This document shows positions 42,081-50,730 of a stretch of 64,000 nt of DNA, in pieces. Made by a program: the position numbers and the translations under genes. This DNA comes from JANQFM01 sp035471925 (GTDB taxonomy: Bacteria; Acidobacteriota; UBA6911; RPQK01; DATIPO01), in the NCBI GenBank assembly GCA_035471925.1, contig DATIPO010000206.1, positions 28,019-92,018 of the forward strand, given 5' to 3'. The stretch's first letter is position 1; each line of letters opens with the position of its first letter. The notes under the pieces are model-generated. The model was not told where the DNA came from. It was given only the letters and a program-made list of their open reading frames with translations, and ran no database searches.

Positions 42081-43505
42081 GTGATTCATTTTCCGATACT
42101 ACGTTGGGGAAAACCGTACAAGAGCCTGGAAATCGACAAGGTGGTCCACTTCGCCACCGGTGAGCCCTTGGCCGAGGTTTCCCAGGCTAACGCCGGACTC
42201 ATCAAGCGCGACATGCGCAAGGCCGGTCAGGCCCGTGAGGCGCTGCGCCAGATTCCCCACAGAGAACTGCTCTCGATGGTCAAGAAGGCCGCCGACGCCT
42301 TCATGGAAGATGCACTGCCGGCGGGCGAAGGCGGAACACAAACGCCCCAGGAATTTGTCAAATATCAGTCGGCCACCACGGGACTGCCTGAGCACATGTG
42401 CCGCGCCAACATGGAAAAGCTGCACCACGTGCTCACTCATCTGGATGAGATCCTGGGCTCCCTGACGCGGGGGCTGGATCCTGAAATCTTCAGCCGCGGA
42501 TACGGAGAGGAAGACGGCGTCATGCGCTCCTACCAGGCCACCACGCCGGTCTTGAGCATGGTGCTGCCCTCCAACTCGCCGGGCGTGCACGGGCTGTGGC
42601 TGCCCGTGATTCCCCTGCAAATCGGACTGGTCTTCAAGCCCGGGCCCCAAGAGCCCTGGACGCCCTACCGCATGAGCGAAGCCTTCTTTCAGGCCGGCGT
42701 GCCCAGGGAGGCCATCTCACTTTATCCAGGAGGGGCCGACGTGGGAGCGGCCGTGCTCCAGAACAGTCCCCGCTGCCTGATCTTCGGCGGCAAGCCCACC
42801 GTCGATCAGTACCGGGGCGATCCCAACGTGCAAGTCCACGGACCGGGCTTCAGCAAGATCCTCTTGGGCGAAGACCAGATCGACCGTTGGGAAGAGCATC
42901 TCGACCTGATGGCCGACAGCGTCCTGGTCAACTCGGGACGCAGTTGTATTTCCTGCTCCGGCATCTGGGCGCCCCGCCACGGACGGGAGATCGCCGAAGC
43001 GCTGGCCGAGCGCCTGGCCCCGGTGGCGCCCAAGGACCCCACCGATCCCGAAGCCAAGCTGGCCGCCTTTACCGTGGTGGAGCAGGCTGAGGCCGTTCAC
43101 GAGATGATCGAGCAGCAACTTGAGGAAGCCGGCGTCGAGGAAGTCAGCGCCAAGTACCGGGAAGGCGGGCGGCTGGTCAAGCAAGAGCGCTGCGCCTACC
43201 TGCGTCCCACCGTGCTGCACTGCTCGTCTCCTGAACCCGAGCTGGCCAACACGGAGTTCATGTTTCCCTTCGTCAGCGTGGTGGAATGTCCGCAGGACAA
43301 GATGTTGGCCCAGATCGGAGAGACGCTGGTGGGGACCGCCATCACCGAAGACCAGGAGTGGCGGCGCCAACTGCTGGACTGCACCCACATCGACCGGCTG
43401 AACCTGGGGCCCATCCCCACCATCAAGCTCAACTGGCTGCAGCCTCACGAAGGCAACTTGGTCGACTTCCTCTTCCGCAACCGCGCCTTCCAAATCGCGG
43501 GCTGA
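42081..43505 (+). CDS. Aldehyde dehydrogenase superfamily protein, probably acylating (LuxC-like)
   Basis: The 474-aa protein starts at GTG 42081 after AAAGGAG. It has the superfamily Rossmann core (LPSNSPGVHGLWLPVIPLQIG) and a catalytic Cys in NSGRSCISCSG. The general-base Glu motif (ELGGK) of ordinary aldehyde dehydrogenases is replaced by LIFGGKPTV, with no Glu. Loss of that Glu is typical of enzymes that reduce acyl-thioesters to aldehydes. With the adenylating enzyme encoded 134 bases upstream it would reduce a carboxylic acid to its aldehyde. A flavin-type luciferase gene is absent, so this is not a bioluminescence cluster. Confidence 0.75.
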   Translation: MIHFPILRWGKPYKSLEIDKVVHFATGEPLAEVSQANAGLIKRDMRKAGQAREALRQIPHRELLSMVKKAADAFMEDALPAGEGGTQTPQEFVKYQSATTGLPEHMCRANMEKLHHVLTHLDEILGSLTRGLDPEIFSRGYGEEDGVMRSYQATTPVLSMVLPSNSPGVHGLWLPVIPLQIGLVFKPGPQEPWTPYRMSEAFFQAGVPREAISLYPGGADVGAAVLQNSPRCLIFGGKPTVDQYRGDPNVQVHGPGFSKILLGEDQIDRWEEHLDLMADSVLVNSGRSCISCSGIWAPRHGREIAEALAERLAPVAPKDPTDPEAKLAAFTVVEQAEAVHEMIEQQLEEAGVEEVSAKYREGGRLVKQERCAYLRPTVLHCSSPEPELANTEFMFPFVSVVECPQDKMLAQIGETLVGTAITEDQEWRRQLLDCTHIDRLNLGPIPTIKLNWLQPHEGNLVDFLFRNRAFQIAG

Positions 43506-43519
43506 AGCCAGACGTCAAA

Positions 43520-43619
43520 GACCAAGTTCCAATAGGCCAACTCCCAAGCTCAACCCCAGCGTGTGTTAGGGGCTGAAACTTGGGAGCGGCAGTTGGCAAT
43601 TGGAAGTTGGAGGCTGGTC
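43520..43619. terminator. Long imperfect inverted repeat, probable bidirectional terminator
   Basis: A ~100-base imperfect palindrome between two convergent genes. Arms pair as GACCA / TGGTC at the ends, then CCAAT / ATTGG, CCAAC / GTTGG, CTCCCAAG / CTTGGGAG and CCCC / GGGG around a central loop. It is followed by a small GGCCC-CCGAC-GGGCC hairpin (43628-43642). The stop of the aldehyde dehydrogenase lies 15 bases to its left. Confidence 0.6.
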
Positions 43620-43644
43620 CTTGGGGGTTGGCCCCCGACGGGCC

Positions 43645-44220
43645 TTATTGCTTTTCGATCACCGCGCAGGCCAGGCGGGCGCCGGCGTCGCCGGTGGGCT
43701 GGCTGGTGAAGTCGTCTTCGCCGGCGTGGACGATCAGTCCGCGGCCCAGGATCGAATTCTCAGCCCCATCTTCAAGCGACAGAAAATCGAAGGTCATGTC
43801 CAGGTCGGCCACGCCCTCGGCATTGGCCGTGATATTGCCCAAGTCTCCAACGTGGTGCTCGGCACTGTCCGGTCCGCCATGGGCAGTATCGAAAGGATTG
43901 AAGTGGCCCCCGGCACTGGTGCCGTCCGGCGCGCTGCAGTCGCCGTTCTGATGGACATGGAATCCATGCACCGAGTCGGCTTCCAGGCCTGTGACTTGTC
44001 CGGTGATATGGACCCCGCCATCGGTCTCTTCAAAGCTGACGGTCCCGGAAACCTCATTGCCCTCGGTCGGTTGCAGTTGGGCCATGGCGGTGACCGGTTG
44101 CTGGTCGGCAGGAGCCTCTTCGGCTGCCGGTTCGGCTTCTTCGGCAGGCGCTTCGGCTCCACCGCCGCAGGCGGCCAGCAGAAGCACCAAGATGCTCAAT
44201 ATCGAAAGTTTGCGTAACAT
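43645..44220 (-). CDS. sodC: Cu/Zn superoxide dismutase lipoprotein
   Basis: The 191-aa protein starts at ATG 44220 with TTAGAGGAG upstream. A short lipoprotein signal ends in LLLAAC, followed by a Glu/Ala-rich tether. Metal ligands are in place: GFHVHQNGDCS (Cu His pair and disulphide Cys), GGHFNP, HHVGDLGNI (Zn ligands) and GRGLIVHAGEDDF. The second disulphide Cys is in GARLACAVI. It removes superoxide at the cell surface or in the periplasm. It faces the aldehyde dehydrogenase gene and has its own predicted promoter at 44272-44301. Confidence 0.95.
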   Translation of the reverse strand: MLRKLSILSILVLLLAACGGGAEAPAEEAEPAAEEAPADQQPVTAMAQLQPTEGNEVSGTVSFEETDGGVHITGQVTGLEADSVHGFHVHQNGDCSAPDGTSAGGHFNPFDTAHGGPDSAEHHVGDLGNITANAEGVADLDMTFDFLSLEDGAENSILGRGLIVHAGEDDFTSQPTGDAGARLACAVIEKQ

Positions 44221-44271
44221 TCTGGCTTCTCCTCTAAGAAGATCTGAATTCAAAAGTCCTGTGGAATCACC

Positions 44272-44301
44272 ATTATAGGAAGATTTTCCCTTCCTCTGCA
44301 A
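44272..44301 (-). promoter_or_regulatory. Predicted sigma-70 promoter for sodC
   Basis: On the minus strand TTGCAG (44296-44301), 18 bases, then a perfect TATAAT (44272-44277). It lies about 50 bases upstream of the sodC start codon. Confidence 0.55.
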
Positions 44302-44404
44302 AGCCGTAGGGTCGGCCTGCCCGGGTTCACGCCGGCAAAACCGAGCTTTCAAACTTCTCGGTCGTCCGCCATGCGCAATCGAACTTCTGAATTGCCGAGC
44401 CGGG

Positions 44405-45373
44405 TTATTGCCCGCCGCCCCCGCGGAACAGGGGAGAAGACAGGTAGCGGTCGCCGCGGTCGCAAAGGATGACGACCACCACGCCATGGTCGAGCTGACC
44501 GCACACCTCCAGAGCGGCGTGGACGGCGCCGCCCGAACTCATGCCGGCGAAGATTCCTTCTTCGCGCGCCAGGCGCCGGGCCGTTGTGTTGGCGTCCTCT
44601 TCGCTGACGTAGAGCATGCGGTCGACCCGCTCAGGTTGATGAATCTTGGGAACATAGGGCTCTTCCCACTTGCGGATTCCAGGGATGGCGGCTCCTTCGC
44701 AGGGGTGCACTCCGCAAATCTCGATGTCGGGATTCTTCTCTTTGAGATAGCGCGACGTACCCATGATGGTCCCCGTGGTGCCCATGGATGAAACGAAATG
44801 GGTGATCTTGTGTTGGGTGTCGCGCCACACCTCGGGTCCGGTACTTTCGTAATGGGCCTGGGGATTGTCGGGGTTGGCAAACTGGTTCAGCATCAGATAG
44901 CCGCCTTGCTCGACTTTTTCCTGGGCCAAGTCGATGGCTCCCATCATCGAGTCTTCAGCGGGGGTCAGCACGACCCGGGCACCCAGCGCCCGCATGGTGT
45001 CAACCCGCTCGGCCGTCGAATCCTCGGGCATGACGAGCTCGATTTCGTAGCCCAGGGTGGCGGCGATCATGGCCAGCGCGATGCCGGTGTTTCCACTGGT
45101 GGGTTCGATGAGTTTGACGCCGGGTTTGAGCTGCCCGCGCTTCTCGGCGCCTCTGATCATCCACAAAGCCGCCCGGTCTTTGACGCTGCCCCCGGGGTTG
45201 TCGCCCTCCAGCTTGCCCAGGAGCTGGACCCCCGGCTTGCGACACAGGCGGCCCAACTGCACCAGTGGGGTGTTGCCGACCAAGTCGGCCAGTTGAGGGG
45301 GAGGGGAGACCAGACGCGGATCGTCCGCGGACCGGCTTCCCTGACGCTCTTCCGCCATTTTTGCCAAGGACAT
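44405..45373 (-). CDS. cysM: Cysteine synthase, CysM type
   Basis: The 322-aa PLP fold-type II enzyme makes cysteine (or S-sulfocysteine) from O-acetylserine. It has LVGNTPLVQLGR, the Schiff-base Lys in NPGGSVKDRAA, the substrate loop PTSGNTGIALA, the phosphate loop GTTGTIMGTS and the C-terminal CDRGDRYLSSPLF. These last residues and the length favour CysM over CysK. The ATG at 45373 follows AAAGG; the frame also opens at a TTG 8 codons earlier. It is divergent from a second fold-type II PLP enzyme. Confidence 0.9.
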   Translation of the reverse strand: MSLAKMAEERQGSRSADDPRLVSPPPQLADLVGNTPLVQLGRLCRKPGVQLLGKLEGDNPGGSVKDRAALWMIRGAEKRGQLKPGVKLIEPTSGNTGIALAMIAATLGYEIELVMPEDSTAERVDTMRALGARVVLTPAEDSMMGAIDLAQEKVEQGGYLMLNQFANPDNPQAHYESTGPEVWRDTQHKITHFVSSMGTTGTIMGTSRYLKEKNPDIEICGVHPCEGAAIPGIRKWEEPYVPKIHQPERVDRMLYVSEEDANTTARRLAREEGIFAGMSSGGAVHAALEVCGQLDHGVVVVILCDRGDRYLSSPLFRGGGGQ

Positions 45374-45485
45374 TGTATACCTTTCGATAGTGGTCAAGAA
45401 CCTCTAGTATATCAAAGCGGCAGAGTCAGCCAGCGGGAGGGAGAGCCGGTCGCCTGCCGGTTCCGGTGCTTTCTCGCGATGGGTT

Positions 45486-46475
45486 ATGATGAGCTGCATG
45501 CTGGGTTCCTATGAAGAATTGCCGATCACCTTCGACGATGTGCGTGAGGCGGCACGCCGTCTCAAGGGGATAGCTCATCGGACTCCCGTGATGACCTCCC
45601 GCATCTTCGACGGCTTTTGCGGCTACCAGGTGTTTTTCAAATGCGAGAACTTGCAGAGGGGAGGCGCCTTCAAGTTTCGGGGAGCCTACAACACGCTTGC
45701 CCAGTTAAGTTCCGAGAAGAAGAAAGCCGGCGTGGTGGCCTACTCGTCCGGCAATCACGCCCAGGGAGTGGCCTATGCCGCCCGGCTGCTCGGCATTCCC
45801 GCCACTATCGTCATGCCCACCGACGCCCCCAAGAGCAAGCTCCACGCCACTGAGGAGTACGGTGCCGAGATCCGCTTCTATGACCGGCAGCGCGACGACC
45901 GGGCCCAGATGGCGGCTGAATTGGCTGAAGAACGAGGTGCAGCCCTCGTCCCTCCCTTCGATCATCCGCATATCATGGCGGGGCAGGGGACAGCCGGGCT
46001 GGAACTCCTGGAAGAAGTTCCCGACCTGGACGTGATGGTGACGCCGATCGGCGGGGGCGGACTGCTCAGCGGCTGCGCTACGGCCGCCAAAGGTCTGCGC
46101 CCCGACATCCGCATCTGCGGAGTGGAGACGGCGGCCAGCAACGACTGGTGGCAATCAGTCCGAGCTGGCCGACGGATCGAGATTGCGCCGCCCGAGACCA
46201 TCGCCGACGGCATGCGCACCACCAAACCCGGCAAGCTGACCTTCGCCGTCCGCCACCTCATCGAGGACGTCCTCCTGGTCGGCGAGGACGAGGTCGTGGA
46301 AACTCTGCGCATCCTGCTGACGCGCATGAAGATCCTGGCCGAGCCGACGGGCGCCGTGGCTCCCGCCGCCGTGCTGCACAAGCGGGTGGGCGATGAGGGC
46401 CTCAAAGTCGGCGTGATCATTTCAGGAGGCAACATCGATCCGCCCACCCTGTGCCAACTTCTCTTTCCGAGCTGA
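45486..46475 (+). CDS. Threonine ammonia-lyase / serine racemase-type PLP enzyme
   Basis: The 329-aa fold-type II enzyme probably deaminates threonine, serine or hydroxyaspartate. Motifs are RTPVMTSR, the Schiff-base Lys in QRGGAFKFRGAYN, the YSSGNHAQGVAYAA substrate loop, IGGGGLLSGCATA (phosphate loop) and a C-terminal IISGGNID. No C-terminal regulatory ACT domain follows, so it is the short catabolic type or a serine racemase-like enzyme. ATG codons at 45486, 45489 and 45498 are all possible starts, none with a strong ribosome site. It is divergent from cysM. Confidence 0.88.
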   Translation: MMSCMLGSYEELPITFDDVREAARRLKGIAHRTPVMTSRIFDGFCGYQVFFKCENLQRGGAFKFRGAYNTLAQLSSEKKKAGVVAYSSGNHAQGVAYAARLLGIPATIVMPTDAPKSKLHATEEYGAEIRFYDRQRDDRAQMAAELAEERGAALVPPFDHPHIMAGQGTAGLELLEEVPDLDVMVTPIGGGGLLSGCATAAKGLRPDIRICGVETAASNDWWQSVRAGRRIEIAPPETIADGMRTTKPGKLTFAVRHLIEDVLLVGEDEVVETLRILLTRMKILAEPTGAVAPAAVLHKRVGDEGLKVGVIISGGNIDPPTLCQLLFPS

Positions 46476-46482
46476 ACGAGGC

Positions 46483-46722
46483 TCACATCTTGGGCAACGG
46501 AAGGGGCCGAGGAGGCTCTTCGCCCGTACAGGCGATGGCGCAAGTCCGGTCCTTGAAGTTATAGCCGATCAGCCACTGACCGGTCCCGCATAAGTCATCA
46601 GCCCACTTGGCGCACTCGCTGAGGCTGACGTTGAGGATCGTGATCTGAGTTCCCGCCCAAGCGGTTGCCGCTCCCGCCAGCAAAACCGCCGTAAGGATCA
46701 CAGCAAATGCAGTTCGGCGCAT
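46483..46722 (-). CDS. Small Cys-rich secreted protein, paralogue 1
   Basis: The 79-aa protein starts at ATG 46722 after GGAAAGGA. Its signal peptide ends near AATAWAG. The mature ~55 residues have four Cys spaced C-x7-C-x15-C-x3-C around DLCGTGQWLIGYNFKDRTCAI, identical in spacing to the gene at 46901-47113. The C-terminus is Pro-rich (PPRPLPLPKM). I recognise no family. Four evenly conserved Cys suggest two disulphides and an exported effector, inhibitor or toxin-like fold, but no function can be claimed. It has its own predicted promoter. Confidence 0.7.
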   Translation of the reverse strand: MRRTAFAVILTAVLLAGAATAWAGTQITILNVSLSECAKWADDLCGTGQWLIGYNFKDRTCAIACTGEEPPRPLPLPKM

Positions 46723-46761
46723 TTCGGAGTCCTTTCCAGGTTGGTTCACATAGGTCGAATC

Positions 46762-46790
46762 AGCATATGCCAACGCTGGTCAGGGGTCAA
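46762..46790 (-). promoter_or_regulatory. Predicted sigma-70 promoter for Cys-rich paralogue 1
   Basis: Minus strand TTGACC (46785-46790), 17 bases, TATGCT (46762-46767), about 40 bases upstream of the start codon. The layout matches the promoter of paralogue 2. Confidence 0.55.
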
Positions 46791-46900
46791 CTGATTTTAT
46801 ATGAAAGGATCAGCCGTTCTTGGTTTTAATTCCCGTCCACAGGCCGGAGGTTGAATCTGCCGACGGTTCCGCCTTTGCTTTCAGCAGGCGCGAGGCTCGC

Positions 46901-47113
46901 TTAGAGAGGCTCGCATTGGCAGTGGATGGCGCAGATCTTGGTCTTGGGATTGTAGCCGATGATCCACTGCTGTCCGCCGCAGAGATTGTTGGCGATGGGC
47001 ACGCACTCAGCAATCGAACCGGCCAGGACATAGTAGGACTCGCAGGCCAGTGCGACGCCTAGTCCTGAGAGCAACACAGCCGCCAAGAGCAAGGTGGAGA
47101 TCATGCGCTTCAT
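46901..47113 (-). CDS. Small Cys-rich secreted protein, paralogue 2
   Basis: The 70-aa protein starts at ATG 47113 with AGGAAAC upstream. Its signal peptide (MKRMISTLLLAAVLL) ends near VALA-CESY. The mature part shares the C-x7-C-x15-C-x3-C frame with paralogue 1 (NNLCGGQQWIIGYNPKTKICAIHC) and adds two further Cys, one at the mature N-terminus and one in QCEPL. The conserved centre (LCG-x-Q-W-IGYN-K) marks a small family. It lies 178 bases upstream of paralogue 1 on the same strand but is separately promoted. Unknown function. Confidence 0.7.
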   Translation of the reverse strand: MKRMISTLLLAAVLLSGLGVALACESYYVLAGSIAECVPIANNLCGGQQWIIGYNPKTKICAIHCQCEPL

Positions 47114-47173
47114 AGTCGTTTCCTCATTGTCGGGGCAGAGATTCATTTACACATATCCATGACTAGCATCCTT

Positions 47174-47202
47174 AACATAGATACAGCAAAGAGAAATGTC
47201 AA
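47174..47202 (-). promoter_or_regulatory. Predicted sigma-70 promoter for Cys-rich paralogue 2
   Basis: Minus strand consensus TTGACA (47197-47202), 17 bases, TATGTT (47174-47179), about 60 bases upstream of the ATG at 47113. Confidence 0.65.
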
Positions 47203-47291
47203 GACGTGATGAGCAGCCGGCACATTATCTGTAGTGACAGGTTGGAGCCCCCGTTCCTGGGAGCGGATGTGTGGCCGAGGGAGTCAGCTTT

Positions 47292-49181
47292 TCACTCGGA
47301 GGCTTCTCGCTTGCGGCGCTCGACTTCGCGCCGGGCCTCGTCGCGGGCCTGCTCCTGAAGGTCGGGCCGGGTCTTTTGCTGGGGCCGCTGTTTGTCTTTG
47401 GAGACGGCCCCGATAATGAGCGTTCCGGGACGAGGGTCGAGGGGATCATCGACGGTGACCACCTTGACCGAACCGTCTTCGCGGATGGCGAACATGGGCG
47501 TAGCGTCGGATCCGTAAAGGTGGAGGTAGTCTTCGTATCCAAACTCCTCGCTCAGCCGTGTGGCCTTGAGGACCATGTCGGGCTCGCCCAGCAGGCGGTT
47601 CAGCGCGGCGTAGGTGGCCTCTTCGCCGAAGAGGACGCGTCCGCGCAGATGTTTGGGCATGGAGAGGGTGTCGGAACGAGCTTTGGGATGGGCCGGAATC
47701 TGGTAGACGGAGGAGCGTCCGAAGATGTCCCGAAAATGCAGGCACGCCAGGGAATTGGCCTCGTCATTGGCGGTTAGGGCCAGCAGGCGTCCGATTCCCT
47801 CCAGCTCCAGTTCGTCTTCAATGTGTTCAGCCAAGATGTTGGCGTAATGGGCGGGCAGGCCCAACTTCTTGGCTTCGGATACGTTCGACCAGTTGCTGTC
47901 CACCAGCATGACGGGCAGGTTCTGCTCGTGCAGGATCTGTCCGATGCGGCGGGCCCACGGGTGGGCGCCCACGATGAGAAAGCCTCGAGGATGCTCTTGG
48001 GCCACCCCCAGGGAGCGCGCCAGGGGCTTGGCCGTGAGGCCGTAGATGGCGGCCGTGGCCACGATGACGATGAAGGTCAGGGGCACCAGCGCCGAAGCTT
48101 CGGCGAATCCCGCGTCGACCAGCCGGATGGAGAAGATGGAGGCCACGGCTGCGGCCACGATTCCGCGCGGAGCCAGCCAAGAGAGGAAGAGCTTCTCCCG
48201 CCAGTTGAGCTTGGTGCGCCAGAGCGACCCGTAAACCGAGGCGGGGCGTACGATCAGCACAAGGAAGGCCACGAAGAGGACGCTGCTGCTCCCCAACTCA
48301 GCCAGGGTTTCCAGCTTGAGACGGGCGGAGAGAAGGATGAAGAGGCCCGAGATGAGGAGGACGCGCAGATCTTCCTTGAAGGCAATGATGTGCTCCACCG
48401 GCGTCCATTTCTGGTTGGCCAGCGCTAGCCCCATGACGGTCACCGTCACCAGCCCCGACTCGTGCATGACCAGATTGGAGGCCGTGAAGGCGCTGACTAC
48501 CGCCGCCAGCGCAAAGCTGTTGTGGAGGAAGTCTGGGATCCAGTAGTTCTTCAGCATCATGACGATGAAGCCGGCGCCCGCCACTCCCACCAGGATGCCG
48601 ATGCCGAAGGTCTGCAGGAAGTGGATGGCGGCGGTCCCAGTGGCGTCTTCGGCGCCTGCCAGAATGGCTTCGAAGATCAGCAAGGCCAGCACGGCGCCCA
48701 CAGGATCGATGAGGATGCCTTCCCAGCGCGCGATCGAGGCTACCTTGGAGGTCGGCCGCACATGGCGCAGCAACGGCCCGACCACGGTAGGCCCCGTCAC
48801 GACCAGCACGGCGCCCAGGAGGATGGAGAGGGTCCAGTTGAGATGGACGATCCAGTGGGCCGACAGCGCCGTCAACAACCAGGTGATCATGGCCCCCCAG
48901 GTCAGGATCTTGCGCACGGGACGATGGATTTCCTTGAGCTCGGAGAGGTGCAGCGACATTCCTCCCTCGAAGAGAATCAGGGCCACCGATATCGAGACGA
49001 TGGGAAAGAGCGTGTCGCCAAGCATGAGGTCGGGATCCATCATGTTGGTGACGGGACCGGCCACGAATCCGAATACCAGCAGCAAGAGGATGGAGGGAAG
49101 GTGCAAGCGCCAAGCCAGCCATTGAGCCAGCAGGCCCAGAAAGACGATCAGCGTCAGTCCGAAGAGTAGGTTCTCGCTCAC
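47292..49181 (-). CDS. CPA1-family cation/proton antiporter with RCK-type cytoplasmic domain
   Basis: The 629-aa protein starts at GTG 49181 after GGAG. About twelve membrane helices make up residues 1-390. The antiporter core includes LFEGGMSLHLSEL and the charged helix WEGILIDPVGAVLALLIFE, which carries the paired Asp typical of NhaP-like exchangers. Residues about 395-510 form a Rossmann TrkA-N/RCK domain (GFLIVGAHPWARRIGQIL, VDSNWSNV). A RCK-C-like part and a highly charged Arg/Lys/Glu tail follow. It likely exchanges Na+ or K+ for protons, gated by a nucleotide. It stands alone on this strand. Confidence 0.88.
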   Translation of the reverse strand: MSENLLFGLTLIVFLGLLAQWLAWRLHLPSILLLLVFGFVAGPVTNMMDPDLMLGDTLFPIVSISVALILFEGGMSLHLSELKEIHRPVRKILTWGAMITWLLTALSAHWIVHLNWTLSILLGAVLVVTGPTVVGPLLRHVRPTSKVASIARWEGILIDPVGAVLALLIFEAILAGAEDATGTAAIHFLQTFGIGILVGVAGAGFIVMMLKNYWIPDFLHNSFALAAVVSAFTASNLVMHESGLVTVTVMGLALANQKWTPVEHIIAFKEDLRVLLISGLFILLSARLKLETLAELGSSSVLFVAFLVLIVRPASVYGSLWRTKLNWREKLFLSWLAPRGIVAAAVASIFSIRLVDAGFAEASALVPLTFIVIVATAAIYGLTAKPLARSLGVAQEHPRGFLIVGAHPWARRIGQILHEQNLPVMLVDSNWSNVSEAKKLGLPAHYANILAEHIEDELELEGIGRLLALTANDEANSLACLHFRDIFGRSSVYQIPAHPKARSDTLSMPKHLRGRVLFGEEATYAALNRLLGEPDMVLKATRLSEEFGYEDYLHLYGSDATPMFAIREDGSVKVVTVDDPLDPRPGTLIIGAVSKDKQRPQQKTRPDLQEQARDEARREVERRKREASE

Positions 49182-49350
49182 AACTGCTCCGCAAGCCCCC
49201 GTTTATGCACGGTTTTTGCGCTGGACCGTTGGCCTTGGGCGGCCCGCATTGTTCCTTGACGCTCGGGCCTGAGGGTGGCCAACAAGCCCAAACCGAGTTT
49301 CAGCGGCCGCCACCAGTTGTCCCAACGCTGCTGGCAGTGTGAGGCGGCCC

Positions 49351-50730
49351 CTAACTGTAGCCCAGATAGACGGCTGCGGCCAGAGCCAGCGATCCCGCGA
49401 TCCAGATCTTGATCATGAAGGGCATGACGAACCGGAACCAGCGGTCCAGCGGAATCTGGGCCAGAGCCAAATATCCTACCAGAACCGCGTTGGTGGGGAC
49501 CAAGATGTTGGTGAAGCCGTCCCCGAACTGATAGGCCAGCACCGCCACCTGTCGCTCAATGCCGATCAGATCAGCCAGGGGCACCATCAAAGGCATTGTC
49601 ACGTAGACCTGTCCCGTCCCCGAGGGGATAAAGAAATTGCAGATGCTCTGGAAAAAGTACATGCCCACCGCCGCTCCTGTCGAGCCCAGTTGCTCCAGCG
49701 GGATGGAGATGCCGTAGACGATGGTGTCGATCACTTGTCCCTGCTCGAGCACCACCTGGATGGTGCGGGCGAATCCGATGAGCAGGGCTGTGCCGGTCAG
49801 TTCGGCGGCTCCGGCGGTGAAGGTCTCAGCCGTCCGGTCGGCTGAGAGCCGTCCCGCCACGGCGATGAGGATGGCCAACCCCAGAAAGATGGCCCCCATC
49901 TCGTTGAGGTACCAGTGCCAGCGGCTGAGTCCGAAGACGATTAGAGCCAGGGCCGCCACCACCAGTCCCAAAATGGCCCAGTGACGGGCCTGGGGCACAG
50001 CATACTCCTTGCCGCGAACGGATTCGTCTTGGGCTATCTCGGTCCTGGCCATCAGGCTCTTGGAGGGGTCCTGGCGGACGCGCGAAGCGTAGGACCAGAC
50101 ATGATGGATGCCGATGGCCAGGAATACGACCGTCAGTGCCAAGCGGAAGCCGATCCCGGAAACCGGCTCGATCTCGGCAAAGCTCTGGGCGATGATGACC
50201 GTGAAAGGATTGGCCACCGCGCATCCGTAGCCCACCGAGTAGCCGATGCAGAGAATGCCCATGGCGGTGATGCGGTCATAGCCTAAAGCCAGCGACAGCG
50301 CCACCAGGATGGGGACGAAGGGAATGTACTCCTCGGCCATGCCGATGGTGCTCGAGCCGGCCGTGAAGACCAGGATGCCGCCGGCGATGAGCAGTCCGGG
50401 ACGGCTGGAAAAGCGCCTCAGCAGGAATCCGATCAGGGCGTCGGCTGTGCCTGTCTCGCGCAGAATGGCAAAGGCGCCGCCGACGATGAAAATGAAGATG
50501 ATGATTCCAGCGGCGGCTCCAATTCCCTGGGGCACGGCGGTCAGGGTAGCCCAAGGCGGGAGCGGTTCGGCTTCGACGTAATGGTAGCTGCCCGCCACTA
50601 CAACTTCCTGCCCGCTCTCGATGGTTTCGCGGTCAAAACTGCCCGAGGGCAGCAGATAGGTCAAAATCTGAGCCAGGACGATGATGGCAAAGAGCAATAC
50701 AAGAGTATGGGGAACGCGCAGTCTCGGCAT
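49351..50730 (-). CDS. YfcC-family membrane transporter
   Basis: The 459-aa polytopic protein has about 12 helices and the YfcC/DcuC-type pattern. Matches are FIFIVGGAFAILRETGTADALI, FTAGSSTIGMAEEYIPFVPI, NPFTVIIAQSFAEIEPVSG, FFIPSGTGQVYVTMPLMVPL and FGDGFTNILVPTNAVLVGYLA. Relatives carry C4-dicarboxylates or basic amino acids, and the substrate here is uncertain. The ATG at 50730 follows GAGGGG; the longer frame from 50814 is not typical of the family. A strong predicted promoter lies at 50873-50902. Confidence 0.88.
   Translation of the reverse strand: MPRLRVPHTLVLLFAIIVLAQILTYLLPSGSFDRETIESGQEVVVAGSYHYVEAEPLPPWATLTAVPQGIGAAAGIIIFIFIVGGAFAILRETGTADALIGFLLRRFSSRPGLLIAGGILVFTAGSSTIGMAEEYIPFVPILVALSLALGYDRITAMGILCIGYSVGYGCAVANPFTVIIAQSFAEIEPVSGIGFRLALTVVFLAIGIHHVWSYASRVRQDPSKSLMARTEIAQDESVRGKEYAVPQARHWAILGLVVAALALIVFGLSRWHWYLNEMGAIFLGLAILIAVAGRLSADRTAETFTAGAAELTGTALLIGFARTIQVVLEQGQVIDTIVYGISIPLEQLGSTGAAVGMYFFQSICNFFIPSGTGQVYVTMPLMVPLADLIGIERQVAVLAYQFGDGFTNILVPTNAVLVGYLALAQIPLDRWFRFVMPFMIKIWIAGSLALAAAVYLGYS

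Noticed and set aside
40837..43505. Bioluminescence (lux) cluster
   Set aside because: The two enzymes recall LuxE and LuxC, but no luciferase subunits are present and the similarity is one of layout only.
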